A DNA stretch of 28,026 bases from a virus: the IMG/VR virus record IMGVR_UViG_3300027882_000013, positions 1 through 28,026 of that record, one strand, 5' to 3'. Made by a program: the position numbers and the translations under genes. Shown one piece after another: positions 7,461-14,311 of the stretch; position 1 is the first letter of the stretch; each line of letters begins with the position of its first letter. The notes under the pieces were generated by a model that was not told where the DNA came from, made no database searches, and worked only from the letters and a program-made list of their open reading frames with translations.

Positions 7461-7579
7461 TGCGCTACTGTGCCTGTGCGACTCCGTGGGTGAATACGCG
7501 ACCGTCCGGCCAGCAGTACTGCGGACTGTGCGGGCTGGATGTCGCGCCGCCCGAGCCGCCCAAGGACGAGAAGCCGTGA
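7460..7579 (+). CDS. Very small zinc-knuckle protein (39 aa)
   Basis: A 39-residue ORF too short for most gene callers but supported on both sides. Its ATG sits in a TGATG junction with the preceding gene and its TGA overlaps the GTG of the next. Four cysteines, CAC at 4-6 and CGLC at 21-24, can form a compact zinc knuckle, followed by a proline-rich tail. It resembles short CxC..CxxC phage peptides. The function is unknown. Confidence 0.52.
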   Translation: MRYCACATPWVNTRPSGQQYCGLCGLDVAPPEPPKDEKP

Positions 7580-7713
7580 GCGAGTACACGGATCGGAAAG
7601 CCACGGAACGGCTGAAGAGTTTTCGGCGCCAGGTCATGGATACCGTGTGGCTGTCGGCGGTGTTCACGCTCGGGATCTGGCTGGGCGCCGCCATGCGAGG
7701 CCATTGTCCATGA
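7576..7713 (+). CDS. Small single-pass membrane protein (45 aa)
   Basis: A 45-residue ORF starting with GTG in a GTGA overlap. The N terminus is charged (MSEYTDRKATERLKSFRRQ) and a hydrophobic helix follows (VWLSAVFTLGIWLGAAM, residues about 24-40). It is predicted to sit in the inner membrane with the basic part in the cytoplasm. It immediately precedes a Tat-like protein gene. A holin or antiholin role is possible but unsupported, since no endolysin is seen in the window. Confidence 0.55.
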   Translation: MSEYTDRKATERLKSFRRQVMDTVWLSAVFTLGIWLGAAMRGHCP

Positions 7714-7991
7714 ATCGCCGCACGTTTCTCAAAGCCATCGCCACGATCGGCGCCGCCGCCGCGATTCCGGCCGCGCTGATCCCGAAGTGGAAAGTCGACG
7801 AACGTGATGTAACTCAGTACCTCTCATTTCGCGGCCACCGCATCATTTACAGCAAGTATTGCCAACAGGACACCATCTATTTTCTCAATCCGAACGGGCT
7901 TTCGTGGAACGATGGGAGCGGCTGGCGATTCGAAGGTCGCGCCGTTGTGATGAATCCGCGTCGACTCGGCGCGGTTACGGGGATCTCATGA
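7710..7991 (+). CDS. Tat-like signal peptide fused to a capsid-protein C-terminus-like domain
   Basis: A 93-residue protein. Residues 1-25 (MNRRTFLKAIATIGAAAAIP and on) form a textbook twin-arginine signal. Residues 40-93 resemble the C terminus of this phage's major capsid protein. FRGHRIIY parallels FKGQNIMF, TIYFLN parallels TAYILN, and the last residues NPRRLGAVTGIS differ from the capsid's final NPRRLGVVTTIS at only two positions. It starts in an ATGA overlap and is the last gene before the regulatory leader. The protein may be an exported or membrane-tethered capsid fragment or a diverged relic. The match is by eye and the function unknown. Confidence 0.7.
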   Translation: MNRRTFLKAIATIGAAAAIPAALIPKWKVDERDVTQYLSFRGHRIIYSKYCQQDTIYFLNPNGLSWNDGSGWRFEGRAVVMNPRRLGAVTGIS

Positions 7992-8003
7992 GATAGATCG
8001 ACG

Positions 8004-8034
8004 TTGACGTTTCTCGCTCGAGCGGCTTTATAAC
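8004..8034 (+). promoter_or_regulatory. Candidate sigma70-type promoter for the capsid block
   Basis: TTGACG at 8004-8009 is followed after 18 bases by TTATAA at 8028-8033 (TATAAC at 19 bases is the other reading). It lies in the only sizeable gene-free stretch of the head region (7992-8217) and points towards the scaffold and capsid genes. Transcription would begin near 8041 and run through the hairpins described next. It is a single-site match by eye. Confidence 0.45.
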
Positions 8035-8076
8035 CCGCTGACACGCCCACCCTTCAGGGCGCGAGGAACGACACAG

Positions 8077-8152
8077 AAGGACATGGACGAAGGCCATGAG
8101 CATTTGGCAGGGGGGCCTGCCAGAGTCTCATGGCCTTTTTGTTTATGTCCTT
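8077..8152 (+). terminator. Nested hairpin with U-tract: terminator or attenuator
   Basis: Three nested inverted repeats share one axis. The outer stem is AAGGACAT (8077-8084) with ATGTCCTT (8145-8152). The middle stem is AAGGCCATGAG (8090-8100) with CTCATGGCCTT (8127-8137). The inner stem is GGCAGG (8106-8111) with CCTGCC (8116-8121) closed by GGGG. The middle stem is followed by TTTTTGTTT, so alone it is a good intrinsic terminator. It could end the small-gene operon, attenuate the promoter at 8004, or end a ~100-nt RNA started there. The outer stem could compete with termination. Confidence 0.68.
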
Positions 8153-8163
8153 ACTTTCGGGGT

Positions 8164-8208
8164 GATTCACCAGACGAATCAAATGGGACGCGTTCACCAG
8201 ACGAACGC
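8164..8208 (+). promoter_or_regulatory. Tandem hairpins with identical ACCAGAC loops upstream of the scaffold gene
   Basis: Hairpin 1 is GATTC (8164-8168), loop ACCAGAC, GAATC (8176-8180). Hairpin 2 is GCGTTC (8190-8195), loop ACCAGAC, GAACGC (8203-8208). The loops are identical while the outer stem bases differ on both sides and stay paired. The pair sits just before the scaffold's ribosome site (AGAGG) and could be a translational operator. A plain 13-base direct repeat (TTCACCAGACGAA), or a coding repeat SPDE if the scaffold starts earlier, are alternatives. Confidence 0.5.
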
Positions 8209-8217
8209 AGAGGACCG

Positions 8218-9279
8218 ATGGAACCCGAACCCACGACCGCGACGCCGCCCGAGACGACAGGTACCCCAAGTCCGGCTACCACAACGCCGGCGTCTCCCGC
8301 GCCCGCTCCGGTCCAGCGACCCCTCACCGCCTTGGAGGCGTTTGAGCAAGTCGCCGCCACGCAGGAATCCGCTGAGCCCGCGACGCCGGCCTCTGCCGCC
8401 ATAGCGCAGCCGGTCTCAGCCACGCCTGTTGGTGCGCCCGCCGCCGCCGAACCTGGTCCGATTCCGTTTCAACAGCACAAAACGATCCTCGAGAACACCC
8501 GCACGAAAGCCTTCACCGAACGCGATGCGCAGTGGAATCAGTCCTTTGGGTGGGCGCGGAATATCACGCCCGAGCATGGGCCAAGTGTCGTGAAGTTCTA
8601 CCAGGACATGGAGCGCGATCCAGTCGCGTTCTACGTCACGTTAGGACAGACGCTTGCCACGCATCCGCAATTCGGGACGCGCTTTCAGCAGATCACTGGC
8701 GCCAATGGCCACGCGAAGCCACAGGCCAATCTGTCCGATCCCGATCTCGTTGTCGATGACGGGAACGGGCGGCAGATTGCGACCTACGGCGCGGAACGCG
8801 TCCAAGCCATCGTCGCCGACGCCGTGCGGAAAGCCGTGTCGGAAGTACGTCAAGAACTGGCGCCTCTTCGCGATGCGCATCAGCAGAGTCTCGTGGATCA
8901 GCAAAGCCGGGTAGTGCAGCAGCAACTCACTCAGCAAGCGGACACGGTGATGAATCGCGCGACGAAGATCCTGGGCGCGACGATCGATGCGAAGGGACAA
9001 CCCGACGCGCGATCCCAAGCCCTCTGGAGCAAAGTCAGCGCGCTCATGGACGCGGATCCGCAGCTGGATGTGGTGGATGCCGCGCTGCAAGTGCGGGAAC
9101 AGATCGTGGCCCCGCAAGAAACGGAATCCGCCAAGACGGCGGCGGCCGAGGAAATGCGACGGAAGGCGAACGCCAACACGGCCAATGGGGCCGGGTCCGG
9201 CAGTTCGCCCATGACACGGCCCCGCACCGAAAAAGAACTCGCGAAATTTCTGGAGCAACGGGCGGGAGCCTCGGCGTAA
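8218..9279 (+). CDS. Head scaffolding protein
   Basis: A 353-residue protein immediately upstream of the major capsid gene, the usual place for a scaffold that guides procapsid assembly and then leaves. Residues 1-80 are low-complexity Pro/Thr/Ala. A conserved-looking core follows (FQQHKTILENTRTKAFTERD and the WNQSFGWARNITPEHG region). The C-terminal half has long Gln/Glu-rich helices suited to coiled coils (about 210-330), ending with a basic helix TRPRTEKELAKFLEQRAGA. The ATG at 8218 has AGAGG five bases upstream. An in-frame ATG at 8083 would add 45 residues translated through the terminator-like hairpin and is less likely. Assignment rests on position and composition. Confidence 0.78.
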   Translation: MEPEPTTATPPETTGTPSPATTTPASPAPAPVQRPLTALEAFEQVAATQESAEPATPASAAIAQPVSATPVGAPAAAEPGPIPFQQHKTILENTRTKAFTERDAQWNQSFGWARNITPEHGPSVVKFYQDMERDPVAFYVTLGQTLATHPQFGTRFQQITGANGHAKPQANLSDPDLVVDDGNGRQIATYGAERVQAIVADAVRKAVSEVRQELAPLRDAHQQSLVDQQSRVVQQQLTQQADTVMNRATKILGATIDAKGQPDARSQALWSKVSALMDADPQLDVVDAALQVREQIVAPQETESAKTAAAEEMRRKANANTANGAGSGSSPMTRPRTEKELAKFLEQRAGASA

Positions 9280-9302
9280 CCCGTTAGTCATTCGGAGGCC
9301 GC

Positions 9303-10337
9303 ATGTACATCAAAAGCCTCCTGGGACTCATCCCGACCGCGATCACGCAATCGCCGGATGGGTACCTCTGGACGGCCATCAATAGCGGGCAGAACGTCGC
9401 GTTCGCGTGGGAAGCCTATGTCCCCTCGGACCCGACCGACAACATCTTCCAGCGCCACTGGCTCCTGGAGCAGTTGCGTGCCAACGGCAGTTTCGAAAAG
9501 CAGAACGGCACGGTCGTCCGCTGCAATTTGGAATATGCCCTCAATCCCAACGTGAAGTTCATGAGCTCGCTCGAGCAGCTCCTGATCTCGTTGCCGGACA
9601 CCTTCGACAACGCCGAGTATTCGTGGAAGTTCATCGGCGGCGATGTCCCGATGTCCGACTTTGAGCGCGGCATTAGCGCCGGAGGGGCCGGAAAGTTTGA
9701 TGTCGAAGCGCGCAAGATCACGAACCTCAAGAACACGATGGAAGAGAAAGTCAATCAGTCGATGTTCTCGGACGGCACGGGCACGGCCGGGAAAGAACTC
9801 GGCGGCGTGCAACTCCTCGTGTCCTCGACGCCCACGACTGGAACGGTCGGCTTGATCAATCGCGCGACCTATACGTTCTTCCGCAATCAGCAGATCACCG
9901 GATCGAACACGGGCACGGCGTTCAACAACATTCTGGCGAGCTGGACCAACTCGTACAACAGTTGTTCGAACGGCATCGGCGAACAAAACCCCACGTTCAT
10001 GGTCACGACGCAGACCGTGTTCGAGGGCTACGAAGGACTCACGCCGACGATCGAACGGCTGGTCCGCCAAGAGCCGAGCGACAAATTAGTCCGCGGCTTC
10101 AAGGGCCAGAACATCATGTTCAAAGACATCCCCATCGGGTATGACCCGTTCTGTCCCGCCGCGACTGCCTACATCTTGAACAACAGGAATTTGAAATTCG
10201 TGTACATGCAGTGGATGAAAGGCGAGGCCGCGGTGCGACCGGCAGACGCGTTCTACGATGTGTTCAAAGTGTTGACAATAGGGAACTTAATCACCGACAA
10301 CCCGCGACGCCTCGGCGTCGTCACCACGATTTCGTGA
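9303..10337 (+). CDS. Major capsid protein
   Basis: A 344-residue protein with a strong ribosome site (CGGAGG, 9295-9300) directly after the scaffold, matching a HK97-fold major capsid protein that forms the icosahedral shell. Features of the fold visible by eye are an N-terminal arm, a long helix in the P-domain region (DFERGISAGGAGKFDVEARK, about 119-138), a beta-rich middle with KELGGVQLLV (about 163-172), and a C-terminal part (266-344) with FKGQNIMF, AYILN and the final NPRRLGVVTTIS. No protease gene is seen, and no N-terminal delta domain is obvious because the scaffold is separate. Homology to a particular capsid family needs a search, but the identity as capsid is well supported by size and order. 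Confidence 0.87.
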   Translation: MYIKSLLGLIPTAITQSPDGYLWTAINSGQNVAFAWEAYVPSDPTDNIFQRHWLLEQLRANGSFEKQNGTVVRCNLEYALNPNVKFMSSLEQLLISLPDTFDNAEYSWKFIGGDVPMSDFERGISAGGAGKFDVEARKITNLKNTMEEKVNQSMFSDGTGTAGKELGGVQLLVSSTPTTGTVGLINRATYTFFRNQQITGSNTGTAFNNILASWTNSYNSCSNGIGEQNPTFMVTTQTVFEGYEGLTPTIERLVRQEPSDKLVRGFKGQNIMFKDIPIGYDPFCPAATAYILNNRNLKFVYMQWMKGEAAVRPADAFYDVFKVLTIGNLITDNPRRLGVVTTIS

Positions 10338-10350
10338 GAGGAGAATTCAC

Positions 10351-11103
10351 ATGGCCATTCTCTCCTCACAAGATGTCACCATCGGCAACAGCAACTTCGT
10401 GACGACCGCCGTCGCGCAGTACGATCTCGGCACCCGCGGCTATACGCGAGACGGTCGCGCCTTCCGCTACGTCCTGAACGGCGCGACGTTGGCCGTGACA
10501 GGCGATGTCATGCAAAGCCCCGCCATCGCGGCCGGCAATCTCGCCCGCGCCGTAAACACGACGAGTCTGGTCGCGCAGTTCGCCACGGCCATCACCCTCA
10601 CGTGCGGATCATCCGTCGCCTCAGGGTTCTACAACGACGGCTATCTCTGCGTCGCGTCAGGGGCCGGTCAGGGCTTCGTGTATCAGATCAAGAGCCATCC
10701 GGCGGTCTCCACAGGCGCGACGGGCGTCTTCACGCTCTATGACGAAGACGGCCTCGCCGTCGCCATCACGATCACGTCCACGGTCTCGCTCCTGGCCAGC
10801 AAGTACAACGGCGTGATCCAGATGCCGGTGACGACGCCGACGGGCACGGTCGCAGGCGTCGCGTGCTATCCGATTGCCGTCACGCAATACGGCTGGCTCC
10901 AGACGTGGGGACCGGCCGCTTGCAACGGCGGTGACACGGGTGTCATCGGCACGCCGCAACTCGCGATCGGGTCGACGGCGGGACGCATCACCAGTGCAAC
11001 AGCGGCCTCGCTCATCTCCGGCGCGGGTCAGCTCGTCGGCTATCTCATGCAGGCTGGAATCCTGAGCCAGTATGTGATGATTGACCTCCGTATCGCGCCA
11101 TAG
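10351..11103 (+). CDS. Head decoration protein, copy 1
   Basis: A 250-residue Gly/Thr/Ala/Ser-rich beta protein right after the capsid gene, with ribosome site GAGAGGAG just upstream. It has YTRDGRAFRYVLNG (31-44) and GVACYPIAVTQYGWLQTWG (169-187), the second being a motif (QYGWxQxxG) common in phage head decoration proteins that bind the outside of the shell and stabilise it. It is followed by a second copy, roughly two-thirds identical by eye, so the pair arose by tandem duplication. The high Ser/Thr content matters because an O-GlcNAc-transferase-like gene follows the second copy. Its exact position on the capsid cannot be told from sequence. Confidence 0.78.
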   Translation: MAILSSQDVTIGNSNFVTTAVAQYDLGTRGYTRDGRAFRYVLNGATLAVTGDVMQSPAIAAGNLARAVNTTSLVAQFATAITLTCGSSVASGFYNDGYLCVASGAGQGFVYQIKSHPAVSTGATGVFTLYDEDGLAVAITITSTVSLLASKYNGVIQMPVTTPTGTVAGVACYPIAVTQYGWLQTWGPAACNGGDTGVIGTPQLAIGSTAGRITSATAASLISGAGQLVGYLMQAGILSQYVMIDLRIAP

Positions 11104-11122
11104 TGTAGGAAAGAAAGCACTT

Positions 11123-11881
11123 ATGGCGCTGCTCTGTTCACAGGATGTCGCGCTCGGCGGCACGAATTTCATCTCATCGGCCGCCGAGCAATTCGAACTC
11201 GGAACCCGCGGCTATACCCGAGATGGCCGCGTGTTCCGCTACGTGCTCAATGGCGCTGTGGCACTCGTGGCGGGCGAAGTCATCCAATCGCCCGCCACGG
11301 TCGCCGGCCATCTAACACGCGCCGTCAACACGACCAGTCAGACGAGTTTCGGGGCGACGCTCATCAGCCTGACGTGTGGATCGACGGTTGCGACGGGGTT
11401 CTACAACGAGGGGTATCTGATCGTCGCGAGCGGCGCCGGCCAGGGCTTGCAATACCAAATCAAGAGCCATCCCGCCGTGTCGACTGGCGCCACCGGGGCC
11501 TTTACCCTCTACGACGATGATGCGCTCACCGTGGCGATCACGGCGACGTCGACCGTCTCGCTTATCGCGAACAAATATGCGGGTGTGATTCAGGCCCCCG
11601 TGACGACGGCGACCGGCGTCGTCGTCGGCGTGGCGTGTTATCCGATTGCGATTACGCAGTACGGCTGGATTCAAACGTGGGGCGTCTGTCCGATCCGCGG
11701 GGGCGATACCAATGCGATCGCGACGTGGGCGGATGGGGTCTCGTCGACAGCGGGCCGTGCACGCGGCTTCACCGGGGTGAGTTCGGCAGGGACGCTCATC
11801 ACGGGGCAGGCGATTGGCTTTCTCTTGCAGACCAACGTGGATGGGCAATTCGTCGCGCTTGACCTCCGAATCGCGCCATGA
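11123..11881 (+). CDS. Head decoration protein, copy 2
   Basis: A 252-residue paralogue of the preceding gene, aligned end to end. Shared blocks include LGTRGYTRDGR, RAVNTTS, SGAGQG, YQIKSHPAVSTGATG, GVACYPIAxTQYGWxQTWG and the ending LDLRIAP (copy 1 ends IDLRIAP). The ATG at 11123 lies after TAGGAAAGAAAG and gives a start that matches copy 1 (MALLCSQDV versus MAILSSQDV). The stop overlaps the ATG of the glycosyltransferase (ATGA), linking their expression. Copies may occupy different sites on the shell or assemble as heteromers; that is inference. Confidence 0.78.
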   Translation: MALLCSQDVALGGTNFISSAAEQFELGTRGYTRDGRVFRYVLNGAVALVAGEVIQSPATVAGHLTRAVNTTSQTSFGATLISLTCGSTVATGFYNEGYLIVASGAGQGLQYQIKSHPAVSTGATGAFTLYDDDALTVAITATSTVSLIANKYAGVIQAPVTTATGVVVGVACYPIAITQYGWIQTWGVCPIRGGDTNAIATWADGVSSTAGRARGFTGVSSAGTLITGQAIGFLLQTNVDGQFVALDLRIAP

Positions 11882-13392
11882 ACGAGGCCGAACTCGCGAA
11901 CGCGACCCCGGAAGATCAGCGCCTGATCGCAGAGGCGGAAAAATATGGCGGCATGTCGCAATGGCCGCTCGCCCAGGAGATGCTCTTGAAACTCTGGGCG
12001 CGCGGCTTCCGACGCGACATGACCGCCATGCATTTGGGCGACGCCTACATGAACGATGGCGATTACCAGAAGGCTGTACATTGGCATCGCAAGGCGCTCG
12101 GGCTGAATGGGAATCTGTACCCCGCCCAAGAACATCTGATCTTCCTCGTGGATGCGCAGCTCGAGACGACCGAAGCCGAGGCTAGGGCGGTACGGCGCGA
12201 CTGGTGGTACCGGTACGGCTCGGCCGCCTACCAGCAGCGCCAACCGCATGAGAACGACCCGGACCCTGACAAACGGATCCGTGTCGGCTACGTGAGTGGC
12301 GATTATATGTTCCATTCAGCGGCGATTGCGTTTACCCCAGTCGTGACGCAACACACGCCCGCGATCGAGCCGGTGTTCTATTCGGTGCTCGAGCGCGAAC
12401 GGTACGACCATCGGACGAAACTCTGGATGGACCGGTACGGCGATCACTTCATCGATGCCTCGGGCTGGTCCGCCATGATGCTCGCCAACACGATCCGCGC
12501 CGATCAGATCGATATCCTGGTGGACCTGTCGGGCTACACCGGCAACAACCGACTGTTGACGTTCGCGTACAAACCGGCGCCCATTCAGGTGCAGGCGTGG
12601 GGCTACGTCCTCGGGACGGCCTCGCCGGCGATCGATGTCATCTTCGCGGATCCCATCGTCTGTCCGCCGGAAGTCCGCATGCAGATGGCGGAACGGGTCG
12701 TGGATTTGCCGTCCGTCCTGAGCTATCTGCCGCGGCCGGATCTGCCAGAAGCTACGGAGTTGCCGTGTCTGCACCCGGAGCGCGTCCCCGTCTTCAGCGT
12801 GTTTCAACGCGCCATGAAACTGAACGCCGACTGTCTCTCGGTGTGGCGTGAGCTCATGGCGCGCGTCCCCGAGGCCCAGATCCAATTCAAAGGCGCGGAC
12901 TATTCGCCGAATGTCCGCACGCGGATCGCCGATGCGCTCGACGACTATCGCGGACGCATCTCGTTCGACTTCCAAGCCGAACACAAGGCGCACATGTTGT
13001 CCTATGGCCAGGTGGATCTCGCGCTCGATCCGTGGCCGCAAACGGGCGGGGTGTCGACGCTCGAGGCGCTCTGGATGGGGGTGCCGTGCGTGACGTGGCT
13101 GGGACCACGGATGATCCAGCGCGCCTCGGCGTCGTTTCTCACCACCCTGGGTCTGAGTGAGTGCGTGACCACGACGCGTGACGCGTACATCGAGAAAGCC
13201 GTGGCACTCGTCACGACGGACCGTGATCGGCTCGCCGAGATTCGGCGCACGCTTCGGGAGACGATGAAAGCCTCACCCATCATGAGCGGCTACGTCGACG
13301 CTGTTGAAGCGCAGTACAGAACCTTGTGGCGCACGTGGTGCGCCGAGCAGAGAGAAGTTACCTTATGGCCAAAGACCGCAATGACGGCATAG
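11878..13392 (+). CDS. GT41 O-GlcNAc-transferase-like glycosyltransferase
   Basis: A 504-residue protein with the layout of O-GlcNAc transferase (OGT/SPINDLY, family GT41). A short TPR-type region (about 45-80, MHLGDAYMNDGDYQKAVHWH) precedes the catalytic part. Motifs in order are RVGYVSGDYMFHS (135-147, with H146 matching the OGT active-site histidine), DILVDLSGYT (212-221), PAPIQVQAWGY (234-243), FADP (256-259), SVFQRAMKL (307-315, with K314 matching the UDP-binding lysine) and TGGVSTLEALWMGVPCVTW (389-407). The family transfers GlcNAc or similar sugar from a UDP donor to Ser/Thr. It overlaps decoration copy 2 by ATGA, so a virion protein is a natural substrate candidate. Enzyme family is firm; substrate and sugar are inferred. 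Confidence 0.87.
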   Translation: MNEAELANATPEDQRLIAEAEKYGGMSQWPLAQEMLLKLWARGFRRDMTAMHLGDAYMNDGDYQKAVHWHRKALGLNGNLYPAQEHLIFLVDAQLETTEAEARAVRRDWWYRYGSAAYQQRQPHENDPDPDKRIRVGYVSGDYMFHSAAIAFTPVVTQHTPAIEPVFYSVLERERYDHRTKLWMDRYGDHFIDASGWSAMMLANTIRADQIDILVDLSGYTGNNRLLTFAYKPAPIQVQAWGYVLGTASPAIDVIFADPIVCPPEVRMQMAERVVDLPSVLSYLPRPDLPEATELPCLHPERVPVFSVFQRAMKLNADCLSVWRELMARVPEAQIQFKGADYSPNVRTRIADALDDYRGRISFDFQAEHKAHMLSYGQVDLALDPWPQTGGVSTLEALWMGVPCVTWLGPRMIQRASASFLTTLGLSECVTTTRDAYIEKAVALVTTDRDRLAEIRRTLRETMKASPIMSGYVDAVEAQYRTLWRTWCAEQREVTLWPKTAMTA

Positions 13393-14081
13393 AGGGAGAA
13401 GTCACCCTCGCGCAAGTGCTCGACCGCCTCGCGCGCATCACCCAGGAGAATCACGACCTCCAGCAGCAGGCGCATCTCGTCCAGCGCGAACAACTGAAAC
13501 AGACACGGCGGAAGTCGAATCAATCCGCGCCACTCGCCTCGGTCTTCAATCCGCGCGGCGAAAAAGATTTTCCGATGCCGCCCTTGAAGTGTGATGTGTG
13601 GATGCCCTTCCCGCAGCGGCCCGAGCTCCACGGGATGGACCGCGAGGAAGTGGAATTGATGAATCTGCTCATCGACGACGTGCGCGAGAAACTCCTCGCC
13701 AAAACGGCGCCGGAATACGCCGTGGAGCTCAATGACGATTCCACGGTCACGCTCTGTATTGAGCCGGTGTTCAACCGGACCACGCGCGAACTCGAGCGGA
13801 TTCGGTGGTGTGGCCCGACTGACCCAGATACCCGCATGCCCACGCCGTTTTTCACGACCGAGAACCGGCAGCAGTTCCGATCCCTGCGTGCCTTGTTGCG
13901 CCATATCCTCGGCGACAAGGCCACGACGGTCATGCCGATGAAGGTCGAATACCAGAAGGTCAAGGAGTTTGCGGCGCTCGATGTCATCGACCGGGAAGAT
14001 CGGACGACGCACGGGGACGCGTACGAGAAGCGGCCGTCAGCGACGCACGTCGGGCCGCTCGCCATGTCCATCGGGGAATAA
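13365..14081 (+). CDS. Hypothetical virion-operon protein
   Basis: A 238-residue protein whose ATG at 13365 overlaps the glycosyltransferase end by 28 bases, so the two are probably coupled. A helical N-terminal stretch with heptad-like residues (about 12-45, EVTLAQVLDRLARITQENHD) suggests a coiled coil. The remainder is soluble and mixed, with no motif I recognise. An in-frame GTG at 13326 would add 13 residues inside the previous gene. Being between head decoration and tail-adaptor genes suggests a head or neck component, but this is from position only. Confidence 0.65.
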   Translation: MAKDRNDGIEGEVTLAQVLDRLARITQENHDLQQQAHLVQREQLKQTRRKSNQSAPLASVFNPRGEKDFPMPPLKCDVWMPFPQRPELHGMDREEVELMNLLIDDVREKLLAKTAPEYAVELNDDSTVTLCIEPVFNRTTRELERIRWCGPTDPDTRMPTPFFTTENRQQFRSLRALLRHILGDKATTVMPMKVEYQKVKEFAALDVIDREDRTTHGDAYEKRPSATHVGPLAMSIGE

Positions 14082-14095
14082 CAATGCCATAACAA

Positions 14096-14311
14096 ATGGC
14101 GAACGACAATTTCAAGGACAAGCACGGCCTCACGTTTGTCGCGGCAGCGCCGACGGCTGGGGCTGGTGCGGGGACACCGGAGCTGGTCATGAATCATGTC
14201 GCACGACTGGGCAGCCCGTCCGCAGGCTATTGGATCTACAACCGCGAATCGACGACGGCAGGCACCAGTACCTGGCGGGCCGTGCGCTTTGAACCGGCCA
14301 ACAGCAAATGA
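14096..14311 (+). CDS. Small hypothetical protein
   Basis: A 71-residue protein rich in Ala, Gly and Thr (VAAAPTAGAGAGTPE). Its middle reads as short beta strands (GYWIYNRESTTAGTSTWRAV). The stop overlaps the ATG of the adaptor gene (ATGA), which suggests coupled translation. No signal or zinc site is present. It may be a minor structural or neck protein; no family is recognised. Confidence 0.6.
   Translation: MANDNFKDKHGLTFVAAAPTAGAGAGTPELVMNHVARLGSPSAGYWIYNRESTTAGTSTWRAVRFEPANSK

Noticed and set aside
5157-7713. Holin/lysis cassette based on the small membrane proteins
   Set aside because: Two single-helix proteins are present but no endolysin or spanin is visible nearby, so a lysis role is not supported.
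8083-8217. N-terminal extension of the scaffold from an upstream ATG
   Set aside because: Its AGAAGG is only two bases from the ATG, and translation would pass through a strong hairpin and U-tract. The ATG at 8218 has a better-spaced ribosome site. It remains possible.
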